From positions 41,664 to 91,103 of the forward strand of contig PNAE01000009.1 in assembly GCA_003169895.1 (NCBI GenBank): 49,440 bases of DNA, written 5' to 3'. Made by a program: the position numbers and the translations under genes. Below the pieces are notes generated by a model. It was not told the DNA's origin. It did no database searches and saw only the letters and a list, made by a program, of their open reading frames with translations. Below, in pieces: positions 15,167 to 22,517 of this stretch (within the stretch, counting starts at the first letter, position 1; each line of letters begins with the position of its first letter). This DNA comes from Gemmatimonadota bacterium (lineage in GTDB: Bacteria > Gemmatimonadota > Gemmatimonadetes > Gemmatimonadales > GWC2-71-9).

Positions 15167-16962
15167 CCCCAGCACCGATAACGCTCAACGAGATCTTCTT
15201 TGGCGCCGAACCGCGCTATGCGGAACGGCCAGCCGTGATGCGCCGCAAGCAGGACGGTCGCTGGCAGGACGTGACGTTCGCCACGTTGCTCGCCCGGGTA
15301 TGCCGCACCTGTGCCGGTCTCAAGGAACTCGATCTCCAGCCCGGTGACCGGATGGCGATTCTCTCCGAGAACCGGCCGGAATGGGCCATCGCGGACTATG
15401 CCTGCCTTGCCGCGCGACTCGTCGACGTGCCGATCTATCCCACGCTCACGGCGTCGCAGACAGCGTACATCCTGCGCGATGCCGGGGCGAAAGGCATCTT
15501 TGTTTCGTCGGCGAATCACCTCGCGAAGGTCCTCGGCATCCGCGATCAGTTGCCCGACCTGCGACACATCATACTGTTCGACGGGACGCCCGGCACGGAC
15601 CGCGCCACGACGCTCGCCACGCTGGAGGCGCGCGGCGCTGCCGCCGTCGCGCGGCACGACGATTGGCGCGCGGAAGCACTCGCGGTGGCGCCGGACGACG
15701 TCGCGACGCTGATCTATACCTCAGGCACCACCGGCGAGCCCAAGGGCGTGATGCTGTCGCACGGCAACATCACCAGCAATGTCGTGGCGTCGCTGCAGAC
15801 GCTGCCCTTGAACGAGCATGACGAGTTTCTCTCATTCCTGCCCCTCTGCCACATCTTCGAGCGAATGGTCGGCCATTACACCATGCTCCAGGCCGGCGCA
15901 GTCATCAGCTACGCGACCAGCTTCGACACGGTCATGACCGAATTGCCCGAAGTGCGCCCCACGGTCGTGGCATCGGTGCCGCGGCTGTACGAGAAGATTT
16001 ATTCGCGCGTGGTGGAGTCGGCGATCAAGAGTGGTGGAATCAAGCGCGCCATCTTCGAGTGGGCCAGCGCCACTGCGGAAAAGCGCCTCGATTACCTGCT
16101 CGTGCGCCGCTCGGTGCCGCCCTGGCTGGCACTCGCCAATCGGGCCGGCGATGCGCTGGTGTTCTCGACGCTGCGGCGACGCCTGGGGGGTCGCGTGCGG
16201 CTGCTCCTGTCCGGCGGCGCCCCGCTCAACCCGGGGATCTGCCGTTTCTTCAACGCCGCCGGGCTGCCGCTCCTCGAAGGATACGGGCTGACGGAAACCT
16301 CACCGGTGATCGCCTTCAACACCCTGGCCATGCTCAAGCCGGGGACGGTGGGACCGCCGATTACCGGGGTCCACGTCATGATCGCTCCCGACGGCGAGAT
16401 CCTGACCCGCGGTCCCAACGTGATGAAGGGCTACTATCACAAACCCGACGCAACCGCCGAGGCCATCGATCGCGACGGCTGGTTCCACACCGGCGACATC
16501 GGCGAAATCGACAACGACGGCTGCCTGCGAATCACCGACCGGAAAAAGGACCTGATCAAGACATCCGGGGGCAAGTATGTCGCGCCGCAGCCAATCGAGG
16601 GCATGCTCAAGCTCAACAAGTTCTTCGCCAACGCCGTGATGCTCGGCGACCGGCGCAATTTCCCGATCATGCTCCTCGTCCCGAATTTCACGGCGTTGTC
16701 GGAATGGCTGGCGCGGGAGGGCTCCGGACCCCGGACCAACGAGGAACTCGTCGCCGCACCCGAAGTCCGCGACAAGCTCGAGCGTGAGGCGCGCAAAAGC
16801 CTTCGTGACCTGGCGCAGTTCGAGGCGCCCAAGAAATTCCTGCTGATTTCGCACGATTTCACGATCGAGTCCGGGGAGCTGACGCCGACGATGAAGGTGA
16901 AGCGGAAAGTCGTCGAGGAGCACTACCGGGACCAGATCGAGGCGCTGTACGCGAAGTTGTAG
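15163..16962 (+). CDS. Long-chain fatty-acid-CoA ligase (AMP-forming)
   Basis: A 599-aa adenylate-forming enzyme that activates fatty acids to acyl-CoA using ATP, at the cytosolic face of the membrane. Motifs in order: LIYTSGTTGEPKGVMLSHG at about 183-201 (phosphate loop A3), the gate region FLPLCHIFERMVGHY, YGLTETSPVIAFNT near 374 (A5), WFHTGDIGEIDNDG near 442 (A7) and DRKKDLIKTSGGKYVAPQ near 460 (A8/fatty-acyl signature). It is of the FadD15/long-chain group by the FERM-like gate motif and C-terminus. The GTG at 15163 lies in the stop of the lipoprotein gene. The reading frame extends upstream, but that part overlaps the lipoprotein and is not protein-like. Confidence 0.93.
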   Translation: MTPAPITLNEIFFGAEPRYAERPAVMRRKQDGRWQDVTFATLLARVCRTCAGLKELDLQPGDRMAILSENRPEWAIADYACLAARLVDVPIYPTLTASQTAYILRDAGAKGIFVSSANHLAKVLGIRDQLPDLRHIILFDGTPGTDRATTLATLEARGAAAVARHDDWRAEALAVAPDDVATLIYTSGTTGEPKGVMLSHGNITSNVVASLQTLPLNEHDEFLSFLPLCHIFERMVGHYTMLQAGAVISYATSFDTVMTELPEVRPTVVASVPRLYEKIYSRVVESAIKSGGIKRAIFEWASATAEKRLDYLLVRRSVPPWLALANRAGDALVFSTLRRRLGGRVRLLLSGGAPLNPGICRFFNAAGLPLLEGYGLTETSPVIAFNTLAMLKPGTVGPPITGVHVMIAPDGEILTRGPNVMKGYYHKPDATAEAIDRDGWFHTGDIGEIDNDGCLRITDRKKDLIKTSGGKYVAPQPIEGMLKLNKFFANAVMLGDRRNFPIMLLVPNFTALSEWLAREGSGPRTNEELVAAPEVRDKLEREARKSLRDLAQFEAPKKFLLISHDFTIESGELTPTMKVKRKVVEEHYRDQIEALYAKL

Positions 16963-17212
16963 GACATCGGCGACGCCAATCCGCAACAGCATCACCAGCC
17001 GGTCCCACCGGAACCGGACCCGCCCAAGAGCCCCAAGTACTTGACCCCAATGGTGTTACATCACCGATCCGCGGCAGTGACTGGACCGTGGCATGGTGAG
17101 TGCACTGTTCGCCGGGAACAGTTGGGACATAGCCGGCGGCCGCCGCAGCGATTCATCGCTCGACGGTCGTTCGTGCATCAGTACCCAAGAGAGAGCCTCT
17201 TCTCGTCTCTCG
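16963..17212. other. Intergenic region between convergent genes
   Basis: A 250-bp gap without a supportable gene. The only structure seen is at its right edge, where tctcgtctctcgtta (17201-17215) repeats the heptad motif found in array form at 20462-20640. Here only one arm is present and it includes the stop codon of the leftward gene. Confidence 0.5.
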
Positions 17213-17788
17213 TTACCCCCGCCCCGCCACCACCCACACTCCGCCGGCGTTGCCGAGCAGCTGTATGTGTTCTCCGGCGGGGGGTTCGCCGCTGCCGATG
17301 GTTCGCAGTCCCGGAAGCGTGGTGGCCACCGCAGCAGCGCGCCACTGGGAGGCGTCGTCGCCGAGGATGACGCCCCGCATCGAATGCGCCTTGAATGGCC
17401 ACGCACCGCTCAGCAACACGCTGACGTTGCTCGTTGGCGAGACGGTGGCGGGCGGGTTCACCGCAACGAAGCCGACGCCGGGCAGCAACGCCGTGATCGC
17501 GGTGACCAGTGCGGCCGCGTTGCCTACCAGCGCGATCCATCCTCCAGGCCCGTCGATGCCCAGCATCGCATGCGCCGCGATGGCGTCGAACGCCGGCGCG
17601 CCCTCGGCCCGCCACCCCTCACCGAAATCGGGGACACCGTCGGTCCAGGTGGTGCTCCAGCCGCATATGGGACACCCGAGGTGACCGGCGATCACCCGCC
17701 GCTGGTCCATCCGGTCCGGCAATAGCACCAGGAATGCTTCCGGGTGCTCGCGCGGGCAGCGAAGGTGATCGGTCAGCTCGATGTGCAC
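17213..17788 (-). CDS. Trm112-like zinc-ribbon protein of unknown function
   Basis: A 191-aa protein. The N-terminus has two cysteine pairs in a Trm112-like layout (LTDHLRCPREH at 5-15, then GHLGCPICGWSTTWTDGVPDFG), which usually forms a small zinc ribbon that activates methyltransferases. The rest (GGWIALVGNAAALVTAITALLPGVGFVAVNPP onward) resembles a stripped Rossmann fold but lacks a convincing SAM motif. It starts at GTG 17788, 3 nt after the peptidase stop, as the last gene of the queD operon. The stop codon lies in a heptad motif. A role as a methyltransferase partner is possible but unproven. Confidence 0.65.
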   Translation of the reverse strand: MHIELTDHLRCPREHPEAFLVLLPDRMDQRRVIAGHLGCPICGWSTTWTDGVPDFGEGWRAEGAPAFDAIAAHAMLGIDGPGGWIALVGNAAALVTAITALLPGVGFVAVNPPATVSPTSNVSVLLSGAWPFKAHSMRGVILGDDASQWRAAAVATTLPGLRTIGSGEPPAGEHIQLLGNAGGVWVVAGRG

Positions 17789-17791
17789 GAG

Positions 17792-19339
17792 CTACGGACG
17801 GAACTCGACCCAGCTCATCGCACCGGGCCGTACCACTACCGTTCGCTGGATTCGCTTCCCGCCGATCACCACGAACAGGTGCTGCACGCCCGCGGGCACG
17901 TCGGAAATCGCGAAGTGCTCGCCGAAGACCGGGTGCGGATGATTCCTGGGACCGTACGTTTCCGCGAAGGCGAACGGTGTCTCCCGTGGGACCGGCTTCG
18001 CGATGCCGTAGACTCGCGCCTGGGGGATCGGCACACCGGCACTGTCCACCACCGTGCCCGCGATCACGCCCGTGCCGGGCAGCGGCGTGATCCAGAGTTC
18101 CGGGTTGGTCGTGTAGGACGGATAGCGGTTGAGCGAGTCGATGATCGGCTTGACCGAATCGGTCGGCGCCGCGTGCACCTCGAGATGCATGTGGTCATTG
18201 GTCGCGCGACCGGTGTGGCCCACCCGCGAGATGATGTCGCCGCGCTTCACGCGGTCGCCGACGTGAGCAATCAGCGCGCTGTTGTGGTAGTAGACCGAGA
18301 ACACGAAATACTTCCTGCCGCCCACGGTCAACATCGTATCGTGCCTGATCCCGACCGTCAGGGCGCCGCGCTCGGCGCGCCCGGCATAGACCACGAGGCC
18401 GTCACCGATGGCGTGCACCGGCGTGCCATCGGGGTTGTTGAACTCGACGCCCTGGTGGGGTTGAAAGACGCCGCCCATGGTCGAGCCCCAGCGATAGGTC
18501 TGGTCGATGTGATCGTTGTCCTCCGCCGCAATCGGCCGGGCGAACCAGGGCGACCACCGCATGGCGCTGCCAATTACCGGGCCCTTTGCCGGCACGATGC
18601 CAACCGGCTCCGGATGCCTTGGCGCCGGAGTGTCGGCCAGCACACACGGCGCGTGTGCGTCGCCGCCGGCCCGACGCAGACAACCGGCGAGGTTGAGCTG
18701 CGTCGTCCCGCGCAGGTGGTGGATGGTCCAGCCGCTGGGGCCGCTGGCCAGGCCTTGCACGTATTCGCTCGGCAGGACCTCCACGGCAGTGTCCGCAGGC
18801 CCCTTCGCTGCCGGCCCAACGGTGTCACCGAACGCGACCCAGTGCGCGCCGTCATCGGTGGTCACCTGGAGGCCGTCGGCGGTCCCGATCACCACGGTAT
18901 CGCCGCGGGTCACGATGCCATCGGGCACGACGTACTGCCATTCGGGGCCGAGGGCCGAGAAGGTCCAGTTCCGCCACGTCTTGCCGGCGTCGGCGGAGAG
19001 CCCCCAGCCGTTGCCGATGGTCCCGTACCAGATCTCCCTCCTCGGACCGAACGCGATCGCATGGACGAAGTCGAGCGAGATCGAGTTCGTGTCCCCAGCG
19101 CTGTGCGTGATGTGCCGCCACGTTCCCGGGAGCCCGCCGGCGCGCGGCCGAACGAACATGCCCCGGCCGTAGGTGCCCAGCCAGACATCACCGTTGGACC
19201 GCGTGACCTGGGCCAGGATCCTGGTCGGCGCGCCGCCGGAATCCGGGAGGGTCAGGCGCGGCGCGGCGTGCTGCGCGGCGGCGGGCCCGACGACCAGCAC
19301 CACCATCGAGACAACCATGCATCCATGTGTGACGCGCAT
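17792..19339 (-). CDS. Exported M23-type peptidase with N-terminal propeller-like and C-terminal beta-sandwich regions
   Basis: A 515-aa secreted protein. Signal peptide (MVVSMVVLVVGPAAAQ); residues 35-215 look like BNR/photosynthesis-factor-type blades (DVWLGTYGRGMFVRP, EIWYGTIGNGWGLSADAGKTW, VVIGTADGLQVTTDDGAHW); then an M23/LytM domain at about 290-395; then a carboxypeptidase-regulatory-like domain (GVIAGTVVDSAGVPIPQARVY). Zinc ligands visible are H295 in HQGVEF and HMH (H383/H385). The usual Asp of HxxxD is Glu299 here, a variant that could keep metal binding. The role is probably peptidoglycan cleavage in the periplasm. TGATG joins it to the SDR stop; the longer open frame upstream is antisense to nothing useful and overlaps the SDR. 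Confidence 0.82.
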   Translation of the reverse strand: MRVTHGCMVVSMVVLVVGPAAAQHAAPRLTLPDSGGAPTRILAQVTRSNGDVWLGTYGRGMFVRPRAGGLPGTWRHITHSAGDTNSISLDFVHAIAFGPRREIWYGTIGNGWGLSADAGKTWRNWTFSALGPEWQYVVPDGIVTRGDTVVIGTADGLQVTTDDGAHWVAFGDTVGPAAKGPADTAVEVLPSEYVQGLASGPSGWTIHHLRGTTQLNLAGCLRRAGGDAHAPCVLADTPAPRHPEPVGIVPAKGPVIGSAMRWSPWFARPIAAEDNDHIDQTYRWGSTMGGVFQPHQGVEFNNPDGTPVHAIGDGLVVYAGRAERGALTVGIRHDTMLTVGGRKYFVFSVYYHNSALIAHVGDRVKRGDIISRVGHTGRATNDHMHLEVHAAPTDSVKPIIDSLNRYPSYTTNPELWITPLPGTGVIAGTVVDSAGVPIPQARVYGIAKPVPRETPFAFAETYGPRNHPHPVFGEHFAISDVPAGVQHLFVVIGGKRIQRTVVVRPGAMSWVEFRP

Positions 19340-20043
19340 CAGGCTGGTCCCAGGCGAATGGATTCGACGTGTACGTGTGGTGCAGCGGTGAGGGCGTAAA
19401 TCACCGCATCGGCGACATCCGCCGGTCGCAACATTTCGGCCCGCGGTGTGAAGCCGTCGTGGTGATCCGGATCGACCGGGTCCCAAGCCGCGGTATTGGT
19501 CGGTCCCGGTGAAATGAGGCAACAGCGCACGCCGCTGCCGCGAAATTCCTCACACAGGACCTCGTGCAGGCCTCGCACGCCGTATTTCGACGCCGCGTAC
19601 GCTGCGTTGCCAGCAAACGGCCTGGCGTCGGCGACGCTCCCGATGATGATGTGAGTCCCCCGGCCACGTGCTCGCATTGGCGGCAGGAAATGCCGCGCGA
19701 CGGCAAAGACCGCTTCCAGGTTGATCGCCAGCTGTTCGCGCAGCAACGCGTCGGTGGTGTCTTCGAGCGATGCCAGGATGAACCCGCCGGCGCTGTTGAT
19801 CACCACGTCGGGAACACCGTGGTTCGCGGTGACGTGCCGCAGTACGGCGTCGCGCTCGCGCGAATCGGCGAGGTCGGCGCGGCGATCGATGGCGCCCGGC
19901 AACGGTGGCATGTCCGAGCGCGCGATGCGAATCACGCTGGCACCGAGCTCCGCGACCCTGGTCGCCACCGCGGCGCCGATCCCACGAGACGCTCCGGTCA
20001 CCAGCACGGTGACACCGGCGAGTCGCGGGGTCACGTCATGCAC
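19339..20043 (-). CDS. Short-chain dehydrogenase/reductase
   Basis: A 234-aa classical SDR. Cofactor motif TGASRGIG at 16-23, NSAGG at about 84-88, a catalytic Ser in IIIGSVADARPF, YAASK with the active Tyr/Lys near 151-155, and SPGPTNT after the sheet. The Arg after TGAS favours NADP(H). It starts at GTG 20043, 8 nt inside the 3' end of queD, and its stop overlaps the M23 gene. Direct coupling to a pterin synthase homologue raises the possibility of a sepiapterin-reductase-like role in biopterin synthesis, but the sequence looks generic (FabG-like) and no specific sepiapterin motif was seen. Confidence 0.85.
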   Translation of the reverse strand: MHDVTPRLAGVTVLVTGASRGIGAAVATRVAELGASVIRIARSDMPPLPGAIDRRADLADSRERDAVLRHVTANHGVPDVVINSAGGFILASLEDTTDALLREQLAINLEAVFAVARHFLPPMRARGRGTHIIIGSVADARPFAGNAAYAASKYGVRGLHEVLCEEFRGSGVRCCLISPGPTNTAAWDPVDPDHHDGFTPRAEMLRPADVADAVIYALTAAPHVHVESIRLGPA

Positions 20044-20449
20044 CGCGGTACTCCACGTAGTTGCTTGGTGTCTCCCACAAGCGAACGCATTGCAGCCGAC
20101 CAGCGGGTATGCGCGTCACCAGCTGGTCCCAGATGAAGATGGCGATGTTCTCGGTCGACGGCAGCCGGGTGGCGAACCAGGGCACGTCGAGGTTGAGGTT
20201 GCGATGGTCGAGGTGGACATGCACGTGCTCTTGGAACAGTGCCTTCACGATGCCGACGTCGACGACGTAGCCCGTGTCGGCATGGATATCACCCTCGACG
20301 CAGAGCTCGACTTCGTAGTTGTGGCCGTGATAGTTGGGATTGTTGCACGGTCCGAAAGTGGCGCGATTCCATTCCGCGCTGCGATCGGGGTTGTGCAGCC
20401 GATGGGCGGCATTGAAATGGACCCGGCGAACGACGACGGCGGAAGGCAT
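20036..20449 (-). CDS. queD: 6-pyruvoyl-tetrahydropterin synthase / 6-carboxytetrahydropterin synthase family
   Basis: A 137-aa member of the PTPS/QueD family, which converts dihydroneopterin triphosphate to 6-pyruvoyl- or 6-carboxy-tetrahydropterin. Zinc ligands are H16 (HFNAAH) and H41/H43 (NYHGHNYEVEL). The catalytic Cys is C35 in GPCNNPN and the acid/His pair is D81-H82 in HLDHRNLN. PSTENIAIFIWDQL and LWETPSNYVEY close the domain. The GPCNNPNYHGHNY form resembles the PTPS branch as much as QueD, so the symbol is tentative. No other queuosine gene is nearby. ATG at 20449; the frame upstream of it runs through the heptad repeat and is not genic. Confidence 0.88.
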   Translation of the reverse strand: MPSAVVVRRVHFNAAHRLHNPDRSAEWNRATFGPCNNPNYHGHNYEVELCVEGDIHADTGYVVDVGIVKALFQEHVHVHLDHRNLNLDVPWFATRLPSTENIAIFIWDQLVTRIPAGRLQCVRLWETPSNYVEYRGA

Positions 20450-20461
20450 GCCTAATACTAC

Positions 20462-20640
20462 AGAGACGAGAGAAGAGAGACGAGAGACGAGAGACGAGAG
20501 ACGAGAGACGAGAGACGTGAGACGTGAGACGTGAGACGTGAAACCCTCGGAGTTGTCATCCCGAGCGAAGCGAGGGATCGGCCGGCGATACAGCGATACC
20601 TCACCAGCCATATGGCTGACACGTCTCTCGTCTCTCGTTA
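20462..20640. repeat. Heptad tandem array with inverted distal copy
   Basis: 20462-20541 is a tandem array of 7-nt units, first gagacga-type (five or more) and then gagacgt (four). At 20621-20640 the motif returns in opposite orientation (acgtctctcgtctctcg). The arms could pair across about 80 nt. The array lies just upstream of the queD ATG, so on the queD mRNA it would form a structured leader if transcription starts at the promoter near 20820. It is the largest of the 7-nt-period elements here. Confidence 0.85.
20554..20580. repeat. REP-like motif inside the heptad element
   Basis: The string gtcatcccgagcgaagcgagggatcg matches, from memory, a motif seen many times in intergenic DNA of soil bacteria. 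It has short inverted ends (atccc and gggat) around gagcgaagcga. It sits in the loop between the two heptad arms. Copy number in this genome cannot be judged from one window. Confidence 0.5.
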
Positions 20641-20818
20641 ATGCGGCACAGCCGCACGATGGCGAGGAGGGTTATTTGAAGCCCGGATGAATGTTCGGCG
20701 CCCTCTCCACATCTTCCGTCTTCCCCGGGTGGGGCATGACGTGGGACACGGAATACGGGCCCTTCAATCGGACCTGTTGGCTCAATAACGTGGTTCCCCG
20801 CCATCGTCCGGCCGTAGC

Positions 20819-20848
20819 TATAATACGACGCCCGGCGACGAGCGTCAA
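20819..20848. promoter_or_regulatory. Candidate bidirectional sigma-70 promoter
   Basis: On the minus strand TTGACG (20843-20848) and TATTAT (20820-20825) are separated by exactly 17 bp, close to consensus, firing toward queD with a leader of about 360 nt. On the plus strand the same bases read TATAAT (20819-20824), a perfect -10 box facing the small gene at 20905, though with no good -35. Overlapping, near-symmetric -10 elements are a known form of bidirectional bacterial promoter. Activity is inferred. Confidence 0.55.
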
Positions 20849-20904
20849 ATTGTCCATCGTCCATGGTCGATCATCGACTCTCTGCCACCATCTGAGGCGT
20901 TTCC

Positions 20905-21069
20905 ATGCTTGAATTCGTCGCAGGCCTGCTGTTGCTCGTGATCTGGGTTGTTCTCCAGTTTGTCGTCCAGGCGACGACCGGCCTCATTCACATCGCACTG
21001 GCGGCCGGCGTGATCCTGGTGATTCGTGGGATCGTCGTATCGAAGTGGGGTACGCCGGACTCGCACTGA
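20905..21069 (+). CDS. 54-aa small membrane protein, DUF5670/lmo0937-like
   Basis: A 54-residue protein with two hydrophobic helices (MLEFVAGLLLLVIWVVLQFV and LIHIALAAGVILVIRGIVV) joined by a short VQATTG turn and ending in SKWGTPDSH. This matches the layout of the lmo0937/DUF5670 family of tiny membrane proteins, which share an 'xLxHxLLVxAxxxxxxRxI' second helix. The function is unknown; relatives are often stress-linked. GAGG lies 8 nt before the ATG, and a TATAAT box at 20819 gives a plausible 75-nt leader. It was found by direct translation of the spacer. Confidence 0.75.
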   Translation: MLEFVAGLLLLVIWVVLQFVVQATTGLIHIALAAGVILVIRGIVVSKWGTPDSH

Positions 21070-21142
21070 AATGATCCATTGGCCGCGAAATCGATAATCG
21101 GTGTGCTGCCGGGTAGCGCCAGGTTGCGCAGATGCCCGCCAC

Positions 21143-21172
21143 TTGCCACGCTGCCGCCGCCGAGACGATACT
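21143..21172 (+). promoter_or_regulatory. Promoter abutting Uma2 gene 1 (leaderless-type)
   Basis: TTGCCA (21143-21148), 18 bp, GATACT (21167-21172), then ATG at once. The same layout with the same spacing is kept at the paralogue (22488-22517). With the -10 touching the start codon, transcription would begin at or just after the first ATG, so either a leaderless mRNA or use of the second ATG two codons later is expected. Confidence 0.5.
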
Positions 21173-21718
21173 ATGTCCATGCCCGCGACCCTCTATTACA
21201 GCGCCGAGATGGTGCGCAATCTCCCCGACGACGGCAACCGGTACGAGACCGTGCACGGGGAATTGCTCGTGACGCCGTCGCCGCGGATGTCGCACCAGGA
21301 GGTCTTGCTCGAGCTGATCCTGATGCTCGGGAATTACCTCAAGAGCGAAGGGGTCAGGGGTCTACTCTGCTCGCCTGCGGACATTTCCTGGGGGCCGGAC
21401 ACACTCGTGCAGCCCGACCTGTTCGTGGTTGACGCTGAGGAGATGAAGAGCAAGGCATGGGCCGACGTTCAGACCCTCCATCTGGTCATCGAGATCCTGA
21501 GTCCATCGAGCACGCGGGCCGATCGCTTTACCAAGCGCCGGCTGTACCAGGAACAGCACGTCGCCACGTACTGGATCGTCGACGTCGATCACCAGCAGGT
21601 GGAGATCTGGACGCCAGAGGCGCGCTTCCCGGTGGTCGAACGGGAACGCCTCACCTGGCGGCATCCGGCGGCGGCGGCGGAATGCGTTGTGGAGCTCGCC
21701 ACGCTGTTCAGCGGGTGA
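21173..21718 (+). CDS. Uma2-family PD-(D/E)xK endonuclease-like protein, copy 1
   Basis: A 181-aa protein of the Uma2/DUF820 family, a restriction-endonuclease-like fold widespread in Cyanobacteria and other phyla and often mobile; its biological role is not settled. Marks are PD (81-82) in LVQPDLFVV, LHLVIEILSPSSTRADRFTKRRLY with the core Glu107, Asp117 and Lys121, and VATYWIVDVDHQQVEIW. The length is usual. ATG 21173 directly follows a -10-like GATACT, and a second in-frame ATG is at 21179. Its 3' end overlaps the opposite LigD-like gene by 11 nt. It is highly similar to the copy at 22518, including about 30 nt upstream. Confidence 0.88.
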   Translation: MSMPATLYYSAEMVRNLPDDGNRYETVHGELLVTPSPRMSHQEVLLELILMLGNYLKSEGVRGLLCSPADISWGPDTLVQPDLFVVDAEEMKSKAWADVQTLHLVIEILSPSSTRADRFTKRRLYQEQHVATYWIVDVDHQQVEIWTPEARFPVVERERLTWRHPAAAAECVVELATLFSG

Positions 21719-22406
21719 CGTTCAGTGACTTCCCCGCCGCGATTGCCGCCATCGTCCGATCGGTCGCCACCGACGTCTGCTCCTGAGCGACGATGTCGTA
21801 CCCTGATCTGGCGAATTCGTCGGCGTGCTTGATCAGCAGCCACTGCGGCTTAGCCGGACTGCCGCGCTTGATCCGCACCAACACCCATGATCCCTGCAGG
21901 CGCTTCCCCTTCAACACGAACTTGAAATCACCCTTGGCGTAGCCTTCGCGCAGGCGGGCCACCGGATCGGGATCACGTTGCCAGAAAGTGTACGTGCCGC
22001 GATCCCAGAGCATCACGGTGCCGCCACCGTACTCGCCGGCAGGAATGATCCCCTCGAACGCGTTGTATTCGATCGGATGATCCTCGACCTGCATGGCGAG
22101 ACGCTTGACAGCGGGGTCGAGGCTGGGGCCCTTGGGAACCGCCCAGCTTTTCATCGCGCCGTCGAGTTCGAGGCGAAGGTCGAAGTGCAGGCTGCTCGCG
22201 GCATGCTTCTGAATCACGAAGCGCAGCGCCTTGACGCCGCGGGTGGTAGCACCGCCCTCGGGCTCGGACGTTTTCGAGAAATCGCGTTTGCGGCGATACT
22301 CGGCCAGCTCCGGCGGCGTGCGCTTGGCGGCCTTGCGAGTAGTTGATTTCCGGGCGCCGGCTTTCTTCGGCGATTTCTTGATAGATGCCGCTTTTTTCGT
22401 GGCCAT
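21708..22406 (-). CDS. LigD-type 3'-phosphoesterase (DNA ligase D PE domain) with basic tail
   Basis: A 232-aa stand-alone homologue of the phosphoesterase module of LigD, which trims 3'-phosphate or ribonucleotide ends in non-homologous end joining. The core HxxxxxHxDxR is RFVIQKHAASSLHFDLRLEL (H68, H74, D76, R78), followed by MKSWAVPKGPS, EDHPIEYNAFEGIIPAGEYG, and GTVMLWDRGTY near 145. Residues 1-30 are very Lys-rich (KKSPKKAGARKSTTRKAAKR), histone-tail-like, probably for DNA binding. No Ku, LigD ligase or polymerase gene is in the window. ATG 22406 is preferred; the open frame before it overlaps the region upstream of Uma2 copy 2 and is not conserved. It sits head-to-head with that copy. 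Confidence 0.85.
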   Translation of the reverse strand: MATKKAASIKKSPKKAGARKSTTRKAAKRTPPELAEYRRKRDFSKTSEPEGGATTRGVKALRFVIQKHAASSLHFDLRLELDGAMKSWAVPKGPSLDPAVKRLAMQVEDHPIEYNAFEGIIPAGEYGGGTVMLWDRGTYTFWQRDPDPVARLREGYAKGDFKFVLKGKRLQGSWVLVRIKRGSPAKPQWLLIKHADEFARSGYDIVAQEQTSVATDRTMAAIAAGKSLNVTR

Positions 22407-22487
22407 CCGGCCCCCCACAGGTCTTCTGTCAGAGTGACGAGCGGCACGATGGCTCGCACACCGCGTTGCGGTGATCCACAAACCCAC

Positions 22488-22517
22488 TTGCCACCCTGCC
22501 CCCGCCGAGCAGATACT
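22488..22517 (+). promoter_or_regulatory. Promoter abutting Uma2 gene 2 (leaderless-type)
   Basis: TTGCCA (22488-22493), 18-bp spacer, GATACT (22512-22517), then ATG. It repeats the arrangement at 21143-21172 with only a few differences in the spacer, so the duplication carried its promoter. Upstream it abuts the divergent LigD-like gene (ATG at 22406). Confidence 0.5.

Noticed and set aside
20462-20640. A CRISPR array
   Set aside because: The 7-nt units are contiguous with no spacers and there are no cas genes.
20672-20857. A 61-codon minus-strand frame upstream of queD
   Set aside because: The near-consensus promoter TTGACG-17-TATTAT lies within its first codons, so its start would be upstream of the predicted transcript. 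No ribosome site or family.
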